Numbered from the stretch's first letter, positions 33,260-45,349 are shown. The stretch: 64,000 nucleotides of DNA from Anaerococcus murdochii (GCF_019957155.1 NZ_JAIPME010000002.1:1054001-1118000), one strand, 5' to 3'. The notes: generated by a model not told the origin, from the letters alone. Numbers and translations: made by a program.

Positions 33260-34555
33260 ATGAAGATAAAAAGATTTTTTGCCCTAATCTTTGTTTTTGC
33301 CCTATCTTTTGTAGCGAGCAAGTTCATCCTTGATTTTTTGGACCAAAGGACTAATGCACAGACTTATGCAAATGGTGGGACATTTGAAGATCAGGCTGTT
33401 AAGACAAGTAAAGATGAATATTTAATCCTAATGGTCGGTGTCGACCAGGCAGCAGGTGAGGAAGGTAACGAAGACTTCACCCGTACGGATACAATTATGC
33501 TTTTGAAAGCAAATGTCAAAGACGGGACAATCAAGCTCTTGTCAATCCCTAGGGACTCCAGAGTCCTTGTGAGAAATACCTACGACAAGGTCAACCACGC
33601 CCACGCCTTTGGCGGAATTGAGCTAACCCTCCAAAGTTTGAGGAATTTCCTAGGTCTTGATATAGACTACTATGTTCAGGTCAATTACCAGGCCCTAGTT
33701 AATATAGTTGATGCTATAGGTGGGGTTGATTATGAAGTGCCAGAGGGTGTAAACATCAAAAAATGGACTCTTGATATAAAACCAGGTATGAACCACTTTA
33801 ATGGTACAGATACCATGTGGTACTTAAGGACCAGACATATTTACGATAATGGAGATATTGGTAGAGTCCACGCCCAACAAGACTTTGTCAAGGCCATGGT
33901 AGACCAGGCTGTAAAGAAATCTAGCCAAATGAATCTTTTGACTGTACTTTCTTCTTATATAAAGTATGTCAAAACCAATTTGCCAATGTCCGCTATGGTT
34001 AACCTAGTTAAGAGCATTCCAAACTTCTCATCTGATAAGGTAGAAACTTTTGTAGTTCCTGGAAATGGTGCCTATATAAACAACATCAGCTATTATATAC
34101 CAGATGAAAGAGGAACTTGGGATATAGTTGATGAGGAATTTGGAGACTTCAAACTCAAAAAATGGACAGAAGCTGACTCAGGCCTTCCTGAATCAAACTA
34201 CTCTTCTGTAAATTATGAAGCACCTGTGAATGTCTTCCCAAAAACAAACAATATAAATAATCAAACTTATCAACCAAATTATAATGAAAATTACAATAAT
34301 AATTATGATTATGAGTATGAACACGAACAACCACAATGGGAAGAACCAGTCAAACAAAGTCCAAGCTCAAAACCAAGCCATAGGGAAAATAAGACAGAAA
34401 CTCCAACAGAGACACCAGCTGAAACTCATGAAGCACAACCAACAGAAACACCAGCTTCTGAAAGTCACAAAGAACCAGCAGGAGATCCTGGAGTAATTGA
34501 GTACGAACCTGGATTAAGTATAGAACCACCGGCAGGTGGAGAAGGCGACGAATAG
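33260..34555 (+). CDS. LytR-CpsA-Psr (LCP) family wall-polymer ligase
   Basis: 431 residues. N-terminal membrane anchor (about 5-25), LCP domain (about 55-225) with the conserved Arg/Asp sites FTRTDTIMLL, LLSIPRDSRV, and NHAHAFGG followed by GGVDYEV. Known: LCP proteins transfer lipid-linked glycopolymers to peptidoglycan or proteins outside the membrane. The C-terminal 90 residues are an Asn/Tyr then Pro/Thr/Glu-rich low-complexity tail that probably spans the wall. It is 12 bases before fni and probably cotranscribed. GGTATAAT lies 25 bases upstream. Confidence 0.88.
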   Translation: MKIKRFFALIFVFALSFVASKFILDFLDQRTNAQTYANGGTFEDQAVKTSKDEYLILMVGVDQAAGEEGNEDFTRTDTIMLLKANVKDGTIKLLSIPRDSRVLVRNTYDKVNHAHAFGGIELTLQSLRNFLGLDIDYYVQVNYQALVNIVDAIGGVDYEVPEGVNIKKWTLDIKPGMNHFNGTDTMWYLRTRHIYDNGDIGRVHAQQDFVKAMVDQAVKKSSQMNLLTVLSSYIKYVKTNLPMSAMVNLVKSIPNFSSDKVETFVVPGNGAYINNISYYIPDERGTWDIVDEEFGDFKLKKWTEADSGLPESNYSSVNYEAPVNVFPKTNNINNQTYQPNYNENYNNNYDYEYEHEQPQWEEPVKQSPSSKPSHRENKTETPTETPAETHEAQPTETPASESHKEPAGDPGVIEYEPGLSIEPPAGGEGDE

Positions 34556-34567
34556 TTAGGAAAATTT

Positions 34568-35581
34568 ATGATAAGCAAAAGACGTGAAAGAAAAGACGAA
34601 CACATTGAAAATTACCTAAAAACATCCGACTATAACGACCCCTTATTTGGGGATATCTACCTTGACCACAACAGCCTATCAGATGTGAATTTTGATGAGA
34701 TCGACACATCTATAGAATTTTTGGGCAGGAAAATATCCATGCCCCTTATGATAAACGCCATGACAGGTGGTGGAGAATTAAGTGCTGATATAAACGAAGA
34801 TTTATCCTCAATCTGCAAAAACCTAAATATTCCAATGGCAGTAGGAAGCCAAACAATTGGCCTTGAAGACCCGGAGGCAGAGGAAAGCTTCTCCCTAATC
34901 AGAGAAAAAGACCTCTTAAGGATAGGAAATCTTGGCGCAGAGAGAAGCCTTGAAGACTTCAAAAATGCGGCAGGAATGATTAACGCTAACGCAATCCAAG
35001 TCCACCTAAACGTGGCTCAAGAGCTTTTTATGCCAGAAGGCGATAAGGACTTTAGGGGCTATTACGAAAATATAAAAAATATAGTCGCAAATATTGATAT
35101 GCCAGTAATTGTCAAAGAAACTGGCAACGGCCTATCAAAAGAAGTTTGCCAAAAACTCATAGACGCAGGAGTAAAATACCTAGACGTGTCAGGAAGCGGC
35201 GGCACAAACTTCATAGAAATCGAAGATATGAGAGATTTTGTATCAGACTATAAGGAATTTTATGGCTGGGGAATCCCAACAGCCAAGTCCATTATCGACG
35301 CAAGGAGCCTGTCAGATGACGTCTTCATCATAGGATCAGGCGGAATAAAAACCGCTGTCGATATTGCTAAAGCCATTATAATTGGAGCCGACATGGCTGC
35401 AATAAGCGGTGAAGCCATAAGATACCTACTCCTAGGCAGCTACGAAGCATGCTTCGACTATCTAAAGGAAATCAACCACAGACTAAAAATAACCATGGCT
35501 CTTTTAGGAGTTAAAAATATAGAAGAGCTCAAAAAAGTGGACTATAAATTAACAGGCAGGCTAAAAGACTTGGTTGAATAA
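34568..35581 (+). CDS. fni: Type 2 isopentenyl-diphosphate delta-isomerase
   Basis: 337 residues, full length. KRRERKDEHI start, LMINAMTGG, AIQVHLNVAQE (metal/FMN region), VIVKETGNG, SGSGGTNFIEIE and GSGGIKTAVDIAKAI are the FMN- and substrate-binding motifs of the type 2 enzyme. It interconverts IPP and DMAPP, feeding undecaprenyl phosphate used by the wall enzymes (LCP upstream, UppP at 52193). It may be translated with the LCP gene. Confidence 0.92.
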   Translation: MISKRRERKDEHIENYLKTSDYNDPLFGDIYLDHNSLSDVNFDEIDTSIEFLGRKISMPLMINAMTGGGELSADINEDLSSICKNLNIPMAVGSQTIGLEDPEAEESFSLIREKDLLRIGNLGAERSLEDFKNAAGMINANAIQVHLNVAQELFMPEGDKDFRGYYENIKNIVANIDMPVIVKETGNGLSKEVCQKLIDAGVKYLDVSGSGGTNFIEIEDMRDFVSDYKEFYGWGIPTAKSIIDARSLSDDVFIIGSGGIKTAVDIAKAIIIGADMAAISGEAIRYLLLGSYEACFDYLKEINHRLKITMALLGVKNIEELKKVDYKLTGRLKDLVE

Positions 35582-35588
35582 GAATTTA

Positions 35589-35630
35589 AACGGCAAAACC
35601 TTAATAAAAGGTGATGTCGTTTTTTTATTA
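35589..35630 (+). terminator. Terminator after fni
   Basis: AACGGCA...TGTCGTT arms with an inner CCTTaataAAGG stem, followed by T7. Confidence 0.65.
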
Positions 35631-35710
35631 GAATAAAAAACATAAAAGCCTTTACAAAGAGAGCGATTTTATAGTACTATTGAAATAGCAACTTAATTTA
35701 GGAGGATAAT

Positions 35711-38512
35711 TTGAGAAAAGAAAAAACTTTGTCACTTATTTTGGCAGGTCTAATTGGCTTAAGTCAAATGGGTCTACTTATTAATTCTGATCAAAAAGCT
35801 TATGCTTCTATTGGTAAAGATAAAAGCGAAATTACAAGTAAAAGCGCTTATGATTTGAGAAGTGGCAATCAAAATGAAGAAAAAATCGACATTGATACCA
35901 GTCTTAAAATAAAACTTCCAGAAATAACTAATTATCCAGAAGGAAAACCTGAAGAGACCAAGTGGATATTTACTATAAAAAATAATTCAAACAGGGACGT
36001 GTATTTGGGTGAGGTTTTAGCTCCAGGTTTCGATTATGACAAATCTCGAATTATTTCTAAAAATATTTTTATTAGAAGATTGCATATTAAGGCAAAAGAT
36101 CTTTATTCAGAAAATCAGTTAAAAAATTCATTAATGGACGTTGAAATTACGGACCCTGAGGGAAAGACAGGGAAACTAGAAAAAAGAACGATGTATATTA
36201 GTAGTGCTGTTACTAAGTACGATATGATTGAATCAACGTTAAAGTTATATGAACCTTTAAGGATTCCAGCCCATAAATCATTAGATGTGGATGCTGATAC
36301 TTTATTTTTTGGTACTGATTATGACAATCCATTTGATACAAAAAAATGGAGAAGAAAAGATGGTTTGACTGAAAAAGATAGTAAATTCCTTTTAAATGCT
36401 GATATAAGTATGTCACTTAAAGCTAATCTTTATTATGACAGGTATGGTGAGGAGCCTATTAAAAAAGATGAGCTTCCAGAAGGTAGCAATTTCAACGACC
36501 AAGCCAGTGGAAGTTTTAAGTTTGAGGCCAAGGTTGGGGATTTGAGCTTTGGAGATGGAAGCAAGAATCCTTCTGAAATTTTGATTAAAAAACCTTCTGA
36601 AGAATTTAAAGCGGTGGCCGGAGAAGTCGAGGCTAAGACTAATGATACATTGAGATTTGTAGTTCCTGTGAAAATCTCTGATGCTAATGATGTTTTTAGA
36701 GAACCGTTAACAAAGGCTGAGCAAAATCAATATCTGATTAATCCTAGCTTTTTAGTTGACAAGGAAGATGATGACGCTAGTCTTGAACAAGATTTTTACC
36801 TTAGGACAACAAAGGATGGATCTCTAGTCCCTTTAGATAGAAAAGAAGTAAAAATAGGTGGAAAATCTTATTATGAATTAAGCCTCTCTAAGCCTGACAT
36901 TCCTAATTTTATGGAAGAATTTTATTTTGTTTATGATGTGAAATTTACAAATGATGAGAGGACCCATGGTCTTGATAAAAAGGTTAAGCTTGATTTTGAT
37001 AATCCTGGAAAGGTTATAAAAACTAATACTGGTTTGACTATTGACCTAAAGGTTGCTTATCTTGAAGCGACAGAAGAATATCAAGTTAATTTTGATATGG
37101 CTAATCATGGCGAAATCAAATCGCAAAGTGTAAAAAAAGGCCAAAGACCAAGTGAGCCTTCAAAACCAGAGGTAGATGGCTATATTTTTGAAGGTTGGTA
37201 TGCAGATAGGGAAGGAACAAAAGCCTTTAATTTTGAGGAACCTATCACAAAAGATACCACAATTTACGCTAAATGGACCAAAAAAATAAAAATTAGCTAT
37301 GAATTTATAAGCGGAAGCCCAGACAAAAAACTTCCTGATAATATCAAGCAAAACCTTGAGGAATTAGAAGTGAAAAAAGTAAGGGAAGGTGAGCTGGTTA
37401 AGGCTCCAGAGAAGAAATTTGAAAAAGTCGAAGTTGAAAATGGTAGCTGGACCTTTGCAGGCTGGAATAAAAAAGAATTAGAAGTTTCAGAATCAAATAA
37501 TAAATTTATTGGTACTTGGATTTTTGCCAAGAATGAAGAAACTGACCCACAAGCTGGCCATGGTAATGAGGATAGCAACAAAGATGAAGAAACCGATCCT
37601 TCAAAACCAGGAGAAGGAGTAGGAGAAAATACTGGTGATAAGGATGAGGAAAATGAAAATCCAGATAATCCTAAAAAGCCTGAATCCGGTGAAAATGAAG
37701 GTGAAGATAAAAAGGACGATGATAAGGACAAGCCAAGCGTAGATTCATCTGATAAAGACGAAGATGGACAAGGAAATATAGGAACAGATCCTAGCGACAA
37801 AAGGCCAAGTGGCGAAAAAGATAAGGATGAAGATGAAGATACCACTAGTGAAAACGACAAAAAACCTAGCATAAAGCCAGTGGAAACAAAGGCTCCAAGT
37901 CAAAAGGTAATTAGGGTCAACACTGACATCTACAGTCCGATTCCAAAGGGCTATCAGAGAATTTACTTTAATCCGGGTAAGGATGGATATTTGAAATACA
38001 ATCCAAGCTTTGATTATGGCGAAGTTATCGCCTTTGATGTAAAGGAAACTATGACTTTTGGACAGGCCAAGGCAGAAGACAAGGGCCTTGTTGTTCCGAT
38101 TGCAATTCCAAAAGATAAGTCTTTGAAATTTACAGGTTGGAGTCCAAAACTCCAAGCAGATGGAGAATTTATAGAGGGCGTGAAGTACGTGGCCCTTTAT
38201 GAAAAAATCGACAAGGATCAAGTAATTAGCGATGATAAAAAGCATAGGGAAAACTCTCATAAGAAAGGCCAAGTCCTTGTAAAATCTAATGAAATTAAGA
38301 ATGATAAAGATAAAAAAGGACAAATCTTAATTTCCGATGGTGAAATTTCTCAAAAAGAAATTGCTAAAACTCAAAATTCTCTGCCAAATAAGGCAAAGGC
38401 ACAAATAAAGGAAAGCAAAAACCCAAAAACTGGACTAGCTGGCCTAGACTTAGTTTCTGGAATTTTAATCTTATCAAGTGCTGGTTTATTCCTAAGCAAA
38501 AAATCCAAGTAA
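35711..38512 (+). CDS. Wall-anchored surface protein with InlB-type repeat and NPKTG signal
   Basis: 933 residues. TTG start 35711 with GGAGG 9 bases upstream; signal peptide to about residue 32. The N-terminal half is beta-rich with no recognised domain; at about 455-525 an InlB B-repeat-like unit (YIFEGWYADREGTKAFNFEEP, TIYAKWTKK) occurs. A long Asp/Glu/Lys-rich low-complexity stretch (about 610-720) follows, a second GW-type unit (FTGWSPKL), and then NPKTG, a hydrophobic stretch and KKSK. Inference: adhesin displayed by sortase. Followed by a bidirectional terminator. Confidence 0.85.
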   Translation: MRKEKTLSLILAGLIGLSQMGLLINSDQKAYASIGKDKSEITSKSAYDLRSGNQNEEKIDIDTSLKIKLPEITNYPEGKPEETKWIFTIKNNSNRDVYLGEVLAPGFDYDKSRIISKNIFIRRLHIKAKDLYSENQLKNSLMDVEITDPEGKTGKLEKRTMYISSAVTKYDMIESTLKLYEPLRIPAHKSLDVDADTLFFGTDYDNPFDTKKWRRKDGLTEKDSKFLLNADISMSLKANLYYDRYGEEPIKKDELPEGSNFNDQASGSFKFEAKVGDLSFGDGSKNPSEILIKKPSEEFKAVAGEVEAKTNDTLRFVVPVKISDANDVFREPLTKAEQNQYLINPSFLVDKEDDDASLEQDFYLRTTKDGSLVPLDRKEVKIGGKSYYELSLSKPDIPNFMEEFYFVYDVKFTNDERTHGLDKKVKLDFDNPGKVIKTNTGLTIDLKVAYLEATEEYQVNFDMANHGEIKSQSVKKGQRPSEPSKPEVDGYIFEGWYADREGTKAFNFEEPITKDTTIYAKWTKKIKISYEFISGSPDKKLPDNIKQNLEELEVKKVREGELVKAPEKKFEKVEVENGSWTFAGWNKKELEVSESNNKFIGTWIFAKNEETDPQAGHGNEDSNKDEETDPSKPGEGVGENTGDKDEENENPDNPKKPESGENEGEDKKDDDKDKPSVDSSDKDEDGQGNIGTDPSDKRPSGEKDKDEDEDTTSENDKKPSIKPVETKAPSQKVIRVNTDIYSPIPKGYQRIYFNPGKDGYLKYNPSFDYGEVIAFDVKETMTFGQAKAEDKGLVVPIAIPKDKSLKFTGWSPKLQADGEFIEGVKYVALYEKIDKDQVISDDKKHRENSHKKGQVLVKSNEIKNDKDKKGQILISDGEISQKEIAKTQNSLPNKAKAQIKESKNPKTGLAGLDLVSGILILSSAGLFLSKKSK

Positions 38513-38607
38513 AAATCAAGCAAAATCTGTACTTGGATAGGTAATTGATTTTATTGGGCTGGCTAAATTTTTGCTTAGCTAAAAAGTTTTATAAAAATAA
38601 AAAATTT

Positions 38608-38669
38608 AAAGACGGGATTTGGGACCTCAAGCTTAAAATTTAGGCTTTGGGTCAATCCCGTCTTTTTTT
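38608..38669. terminator. Bidirectional terminator
   Basis: AAAGACGGGATT...AATCCCGTCTTTTTTT, with inner AAGC/GCTT pairing; it overlaps the mgtA stop codon. Confidence 0.75.
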
Positions 38670-41199
38670 ATTTTCTAGAAAATGAATTGTTTTTGTAAAA
38701 TTTTTTCTTTAATATTTCTGCTGTTATAGCATAGGCTAAAGATATGGCAAACATTGAAACCAAGACTTTTATTGGCAAGGCTCTCAAACCTAGATAAGCG
38801 TTTATTGGGCTGTAGATGATTGCAATTAGGGCGATATTTACAAATATTATTGCAAGGATTAGGTTTTTGCTGACCTTGCTAGCAAAAATTGGTCTTGCGG
38901 TCCTTACAATGAGCATTACAACCATGGCAGAGATGACTGATTCTAACATCCAACCAGTTTGAAAAAGTCTTTCGTCGGCCTTAAATATTGAAAGCAAGAC
39001 AAAAAATGTAAGGTAGTCGAATACTGATGATGTGATTCCAAAGATTACCATAAATTTTTTGATAAATTTCATATCCCATTTCACTGGCTTTTCTAGCCAA
39101 GCACTATCAACAGAATCTGATGCAATTTGCAAGGATGGGAAGTCTGTAAATAGGTTGGTTAGGAGGATTTGCTTAGGCAAGAGTGGCAAAAATTTTAAAA
39201 ATAGGCTGGCACCTGCCATAGAAAACATATTGCCAAAATTTGCGCTAGTGGCGATAAAGATGTATTTTAGGGTGTTGATAAAAGTCCTTCTTCCTTCTTT
39301 TATACCTGATAGTAAGACATTTAAATTGTTTTGCAAAAGCACAATCGCTGCCGCATCTTTGGCTGTATCAGCAGCTGTATTTACAGAAATTCCTACATCT
39401 GCTTGTTTGATTGCAGGCGCATCGTTAATCCCATCTCCCATGTAACCAACAATTTCACCAGCCTCCTTGTAGGCCCTGATGATTTTTTCCTTTTGGTTTG
39501 GGCTTATTTCCGCAAAAATATCTACATCAAGGACTTTTTTATTAAGTTGGCTTATAGAGTAGGATTTTAGGTCTTCTCCTAATAAAATTTTCTCGGGATT
39601 AAGGCCAATTTGGCTGCCAATATTTTTGGCGATTTCTTTATTGTCGCCAGTTATCATTTTAAGCCTTACGCCCATACTGTCCATTTCAGTAATTACGTCT
39701 TTAACGTCATCTTTTAGTGGGTCAATAAAGAGGAGGAGCCCCCTAAAAATCATATTTCTTGCTTTTTCTTCCTTGATATTGTCGCCATCGTCCAAAATCT
39801 TATAGCAAAGGCCCAAAACCCTGTAGCCCTGTAGGGAATATTTATCAAAAAGATCAGTTATTTCTTCTTTTATTTCCTCGATGGGACCCTGGTTGCCGTC
39901 CGTTTTCTCATAGGTCTTTGAAACTGCCAAAATATTTTCAAAAGCACCCTTGGTGACCATGATATTTTTCTTTGATGAATTGGATTTTTCCTCTACACCT
40001 ATTGATAAGAGTTTGTTTTCAAAGGAATATGGGATTTCAAATAGCTTTTTGTAATTGGAAAAATCAAGTGTGTTTGCCTGTAAAATAGCCTCGTCGATAG
40101 GATTTTTGTAGCCTTCTTGAAAATATGAATTTATAGAAGCAAGTCTTATCAAATCATCGGACTTTTGACCTTGATAATCGATGGCCTTATCGACTTTGAC
40201 CTTGCCAGTTGTAATGGTGCCGGTTTTATCAGAGCACATAATAGTCATAGACCCAAAATTTTCTATAGAATTTAGTTTTTTGACAATTACGCCCTTATCA
40301 GACATTCTTTTTGCGCCTTTGGATAAATTGACACTTATAATAGCGGGTAGCATTTGTGGAGTAAGACCAACTGAAAGGGCCAAGGCAAACATAAAGGATT
40401 CCAAAAATGACTTGTTTAAGATGATATTAAATAAAAATATTAAACAAATCAAGAGGATTGTGACGTGGAGGATTAGGTTGCCAAAGTCTTTGATTCCCCT
40501 TTCAAAATCAGTATCTGTATCCTTCTGGCTCAGGGATGCGGTGATTTTACCAAATTCTGAATTTTTTGTTAGATTCACGATTACAGCTAAGCCTGATCCG
40601 CTGATGACATGGGTGCCCATCCAAAGTGAATTTGACCTGTGGGATAGGCTGGTATCGGCATCTAAAATATTGGCGTTTTTCTCAACAGGAAAAGTTTCTC
40701 CAGTCAGGCTTGATTCGTCAGTTGCAAGGGAATTTGCTTCAATAATAAAACAATCAGCCGGTATCATATCGCCTGTGCTGACCTTGATTATATCTCCTAG
40801 GACAAGCATTGAATTATCAATTTCTTGAAACTTACCATCCCTTAGGACTGTAGATTTTACACTTACACTTGATAGGAGTTTTTTAACCGCATCCTGGGCA
40901 TGGCTTTCATTCATATAGCTTAAAAGTGATGAAATCATTATAATAATCAAAATAATAAAGCCATCAGAATAATCTTTTGTAAAAATAGAGAGGATTGCTG
41001 CAAAAATAAGTATTAGTGTAATTGGACTCTTAAATTGACTTAAGAAGACCATGAACTTTGATGAAGATTTTTCTTCACCAAGTGTATTTTTGCCGTATTT
41101 TTCAATTTTATTTGCGGCTTCCTCGCTACTTAAACCATTTTCACTTGTATCTAATTTTTTAAAGATATCTTCTTTTGAATAAGACCAAAAATTCTTCAT
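38668..41199 (-). CDS. mgtA: Magnesium-transporting P-type ATPase
   Basis: 843 residues. The phosphorylated Asp is in CSDKTGTITTGK (about 323), the TGE actuator in DESSLTGETFPVEK, and MVTKGAFENIL (ATP site) and GYMGDGINDAPAIKQADVG (about 587) are present. Ten membrane helices and the VTILLICLIFLFN region match the P-IIIB Mg2+ importers (MgtA/MgtB) rather than Ca2+ pumps. No M-box leader is recognisable in the 130 bases upstream. Downstream of msrB on the same strand, but with a terminator between them. Confidence 0.88.
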   Translation of the reverse strand: MKNFWSYSKEDIFKKLDTSENGLSSEEAANKIEKYGKNTLGEEKSSSKFMVFLSQFKSPITLILIFAAILSIFTKDYSDGFIILIIIMISSLLSYMNESHAQDAVKKLLSSVSVKSTVLRDGKFQEIDNSMLVLGDIIKVSTGDMIPADCFIIEANSLATDESSLTGETFPVEKNANILDADTSLSHRSNSLWMGTHVISGSGLAVIVNLTKNSEFGKITASLSQKDTDTDFERGIKDFGNLILHVTILLICLIFLFNIILNKSFLESFMFALALSVGLTPQMLPAIISVNLSKGAKRMSDKGVIVKKLNSIENFGSMTIMCSDKTGTITTGKVKVDKAIDYQGQKSDDLIRLASINSYFQEGYKNPIDEAILQANTLDFSNYKKLFEIPYSFENKLLSIGVEEKSNSSKKNIMVTKGAFENILAVSKTYEKTDGNQGPIEEIKEEITDLFDKYSLQGYRVLGLCYKILDDGDNIKEEKARNMIFRGLLLFIDPLKDDVKDVITEMDSMGVRLKMITGDNKEIAKNIGSQIGLNPEKILLGEDLKSYSISQLNKKVLDVDIFAEISPNQKEKIIRAYKEAGEIVGYMGDGINDAPAIKQADVGISVNTAADTAKDAAAIVLLQNNLNVLLSGIKEGRRTFINTLKYIFIATSANFGNMFSMAGASLFLKFLPLLPKQILLTNLFTDFPSLQIASDSVDSAWLEKPVKWDMKFIKKFMVIFGITSSVFDYLTFFVLLSIFKADERLFQTGWMLESVISAMVVMLIVRTARPIFASKVSKNLILAIIFVNIALIAIIYSPINAYLGLRALPIKVLVSMFAISLAYAITAEILKKKFYKNNSFSRK

Positions 41200-41304
41200 A
41201 TGACCTCCATTTATATAGGCACTATATGTTCATGTATATGAATTTCAATTGTTTTTATTTGTTAAAACAACTATTTCATGACTCTTATAAATAGAAAAAA
41301 TACC

Positions 41305-41337
41305 AATAAAAAAAAGGGACAAGCGCCCCATTTTTTA
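41305..41337 (-). terminator. Terminator of msrB
   Basis: On the minus strand a GGGGCG...GTCCC hairpin flanked by A and T runs, overlapping the last codons of msrB. Confidence 0.5.
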
Positions 41338-41772
41338 TTGGAAAATTTTTAGATATTGGCCGTAGCCTTCTTCTTCGAGTTTATCTTTTGGGATAAATCT
41401 CAAAGCTGCGCCGTTTATGCAATATCTAAGCCCTGTTGCTTCCCTTGGTCCGTCTGGAAAGACGTGGCCGAGGTGGCTGTCGGCTTCTTTGCTTCTAACC
41501 TCGATTCTTTTTCTCATAAGTTTGAAGTCGTCTTTTTCGGTAAGTTCTGTTCCCTCGATTGGTTTGGTAAAGGAAGGCCAACCGCAACCTGCATTGAACT
41601 TATCTTTTGAAGAGAAAAGTGCTTCGCCAGAGACTATATCAACGTAAATCCCATCTTCATAAAAATCGTCATATTCTGATGAAAATGGCATCTCTGTCCC
41701 GCTTTCCTGAGTCACTTTGTATTGGATATCACTTAATTTTTTCTTTAAATCTTCTTTATTATATTTAGTCAT
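41335..41772 (-). CDS. msrB: Peptide-methionine (R)-S-oxide reductase MsrB
   Basis: 145 residues, a stand-alone MsrB. The segment [11 protein letters not shown] (about 64), GHVFPDGP near residue 103, and the catalytic Cys in [13 protein letters not shown] (about 117) are diagnostic. It repairs methionine-R-sulfoxide in proteins after oxidative damage. The zinc CxxC pairs of other MsrBs are absent, as in many Firmicutes. GGAG precedes ATG. Confidence 0.93.
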   Translation of the reverse strand: MTKYNKEDLKKKLSDIQYKVTQESGTEMPFSSEYDDFYEDGIYVDIVSGEALFSSKDKFNAGCGWPSFTKPIEGTELTEKDDFKLMRKRIEVRSKEADSHLGHVFPDGPREATGLRYCINGAALRFIPKDKLEEEGYGQYLKIFQ

Positions 41773-41877
41773 AAAATCTCCTTCTTTTTTTAATTCTTAC
41801 CCAATTTGCCAAGCAAAAACCAAGTCTTATAAAAAAAAATCGGTATAATAGTATAGAACCTAGTAAAGGAGAAAAGT

Positions 41878-43098
41878 ATGACAATGACTATCAAAAAAAG
41901 CGGAAATTCTGGTCCAGATCTCGCTTTTTCAATAAATGCCAAGGTTAAAGCTGCAAAGGCTCAGTTTGGCAAGGAAAATGTAATTAACGCAGTTTTAGGA
42001 ACCTTAGCCGATGATGAGGGAAATATCATAGCCCTTGATTCTTTTTATAAAAGACTTGAGACCATGGATAGGGGACTAATTGCATCCTATGCCCCAATCG
42101 AAGGGGAAAAGGCCTTCAGAGAAACAGTCCTCGACCTTCTTTTTGAAGATAATAGGCCTGATGCCTATATGGAAGTAGTTTCCACACCAGGTGGGACAGG
42201 GGCCATCAGAAATGGGATTTTTTCCTATGCTGACATAGGTGATCCTGTTATTTGCCACGATTATTTTTGGCAGCCTTACCAAAAAATGTGCATTGAATTT
42301 GATAGGGATTTTAGGACCTACAATTTTTTTACCAAAGACTTTAAATTTGACCTAACTGCCTACAAAGCTTGCCAAGATGAAGCCCTAAAAGACCATGACA
42401 GAATGGTATCTATTATTAATTCTCCAGGAAACAACCCAACCGGCTATTCGCTTTCAGATGAGGAATGGGATGATGTTATTAAAATTTCTAGGGGAGCTGT
42501 AGAAAATGGCAAGAAAATCACTCTAATCATAGATGTGGCCTACATTGAATTTGCAGGTGATGGAGAACAGAAAAAATTCTTCAAGAAATTTTCAAATCTT
42601 CCAGAAAATCTCATGGTCCTTGTTGCCTTTTCTATGTCAAAGGCCTACACAGCCTATGGTCTAAGAAGTGGGGCTGTGGTTGGGATTTCAAGTTCTAAGG
42701 AGGAAATTGAAGACTTTAAGGACGCCATGGCTACATCTGCTAGGTGCAATTGGTCAAACGGGGTCCACGCTCCACAGCTAATCTTAGTTGAACTTGCCAA
42801 GGACGAAAACAAGGGAGAATACGACAAGGAACTTGCATCTTTAAAGGCCATGCTAAAGGAAAGGGCAGATGTCTTTGTAAAAGAGGCTGCAGATCACAAG
42901 ATTAATATTATCCCATATTTTGGTGGATTCTTTGCCTTTGTTCCAACTGACAGGGCCTTTGAGATTACAGAAAAACTTGAAAAAGAAAATATCTTCACGA
43001 TCCCATCCGCCATGGGAATAAGGATCGCCCTTTGCGCAACAAATAAGAAAGATATTGTGAAATTAGTTGAAAGACTAGCCTTTTACATGGATAAATAA
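41878..43098 (+). CDS. PLP-dependent aminotransferase, class I/II
   Basis: 406 residues. PLP Lys in FSMSKAYTAYGLR (about 260), NSPGNNPTGY (about 182) and IIDVAYIEF for the pyridine Asp, and a late Arg in GIRIALC for the substrate carboxylate. Close to bacterial aspartate/aromatic aminotransferases of fold type I. The substrate cannot be told from sequence. AAAGGAG precedes ATG. Monocistronic; groESL has its own promoter downstream. Confidence 0.88.
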   Translation: MTMTIKKSGNSGPDLAFSINAKVKAAKAQFGKENVINAVLGTLADDEGNIIALDSFYKRLETMDRGLIASYAPIEGEKAFRETVLDLLFEDNRPDAYMEVVSTPGGTGAIRNGIFSYADIGDPVICHDYFWQPYQKMCIEFDRDFRTYNFFTKDFKFDLTAYKACQDEALKDHDRMVSIINSPGNNPTGYSLSDEEWDDVIKISRGAVENGKKITLIIDVAYIEFAGDGEQKKFFKKFSNLPENLMVLVAFSMSKAYTAYGLRSGAVVGISSSKEEIEDFKDAMATSARCNWSNGVHAPQLILVELAKDENKGEYDKELASLKAMLKERADVFVKEAADHKINIIPYFGGFFAFVPTDRAFEITEKLEKENIFTIPSAMGIRIALCATNKKDIVKLVERLAFYMDK

Positions 43099-43117
43099 GA
43101 CTTAAATGAAAATACTC

Positions 43118-43145
43118 TTGAAAAAATAAATCCTATTAGTATACT
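43118..43145 (+). promoter_or_regulatory. groESL promoter
   Basis: TTGAAA (43118-43123), 16-base spacer, TATACT (43140-43145), just before the CIRCE operator. Confidence 0.7.
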
Positions 43146-43156
43146 ATAACTAGGAG

Positions 43157-43183
43157 TTAGCAGTCAAAGAGTATGAGTGCTAA
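43157..43183. promoter_or_regulatory. CIRCE operator (HrcA binding site)
   Basis: TTAGCAGTC, nine bases, GAGTGCTAA: one mismatch to the consensus inverted repeat TTAGCACTC-N9-GAGTGCTAA. It lies between the promoter and groES, so heat-shock control by HrcA is expected. Confidence 0.93.
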
Positions 43184-43223
43184 CAAAAGCTATTATTATT
43201 TTATTTTCACAGGAGGAAATAAT

Positions 43224-45135
<1,912 letters not shown>

Positions 45136-45345
45136 AGACACGCCTGCCCGGCGCTTAGAGGTCCCTCCACGGAGTGGTCGAGCAAAGCTCGATAGCACGC
45201 CCTTCCGGCGAGTAGAGGAGCCCCGCGACTATGTCTAACCCCATTTGTGAAACAAATGGTTGGTAGGCTTGATGCGTAGAAGAGTGGTTCACAGCGAAAC
45301 TAGAGAGAAATCCGGCTCATGGAGTGGCGCGATAGACAATAAGAA
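45136..45345. other. GC-rich structured gene-free segment after groEL
   Basis: About 200 bases far more GC-rich than their surroundings, with hairpins TCGAGC-aaa-GCTCGA and CCATTTGT-gaa-ACAAATGG and strands such as AGGTCCCTCCACGGAG and GCCCTTCCGGCGAG. Some words (GGTCCCT, GAGAAATC, GGCTC) recall the tail modules of the large repeats, but the full architecture is absent. No coding frame and no clear terminator for groESL. Confidence 0.45.
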
Positions 45346-45349
45346 ATTG

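Noticed and set aside
41200..41334. Possible M-box riboswitch before mgtA
   Set aside because: The space is too short and AT-rich, and no conserved M-box strands are seen.
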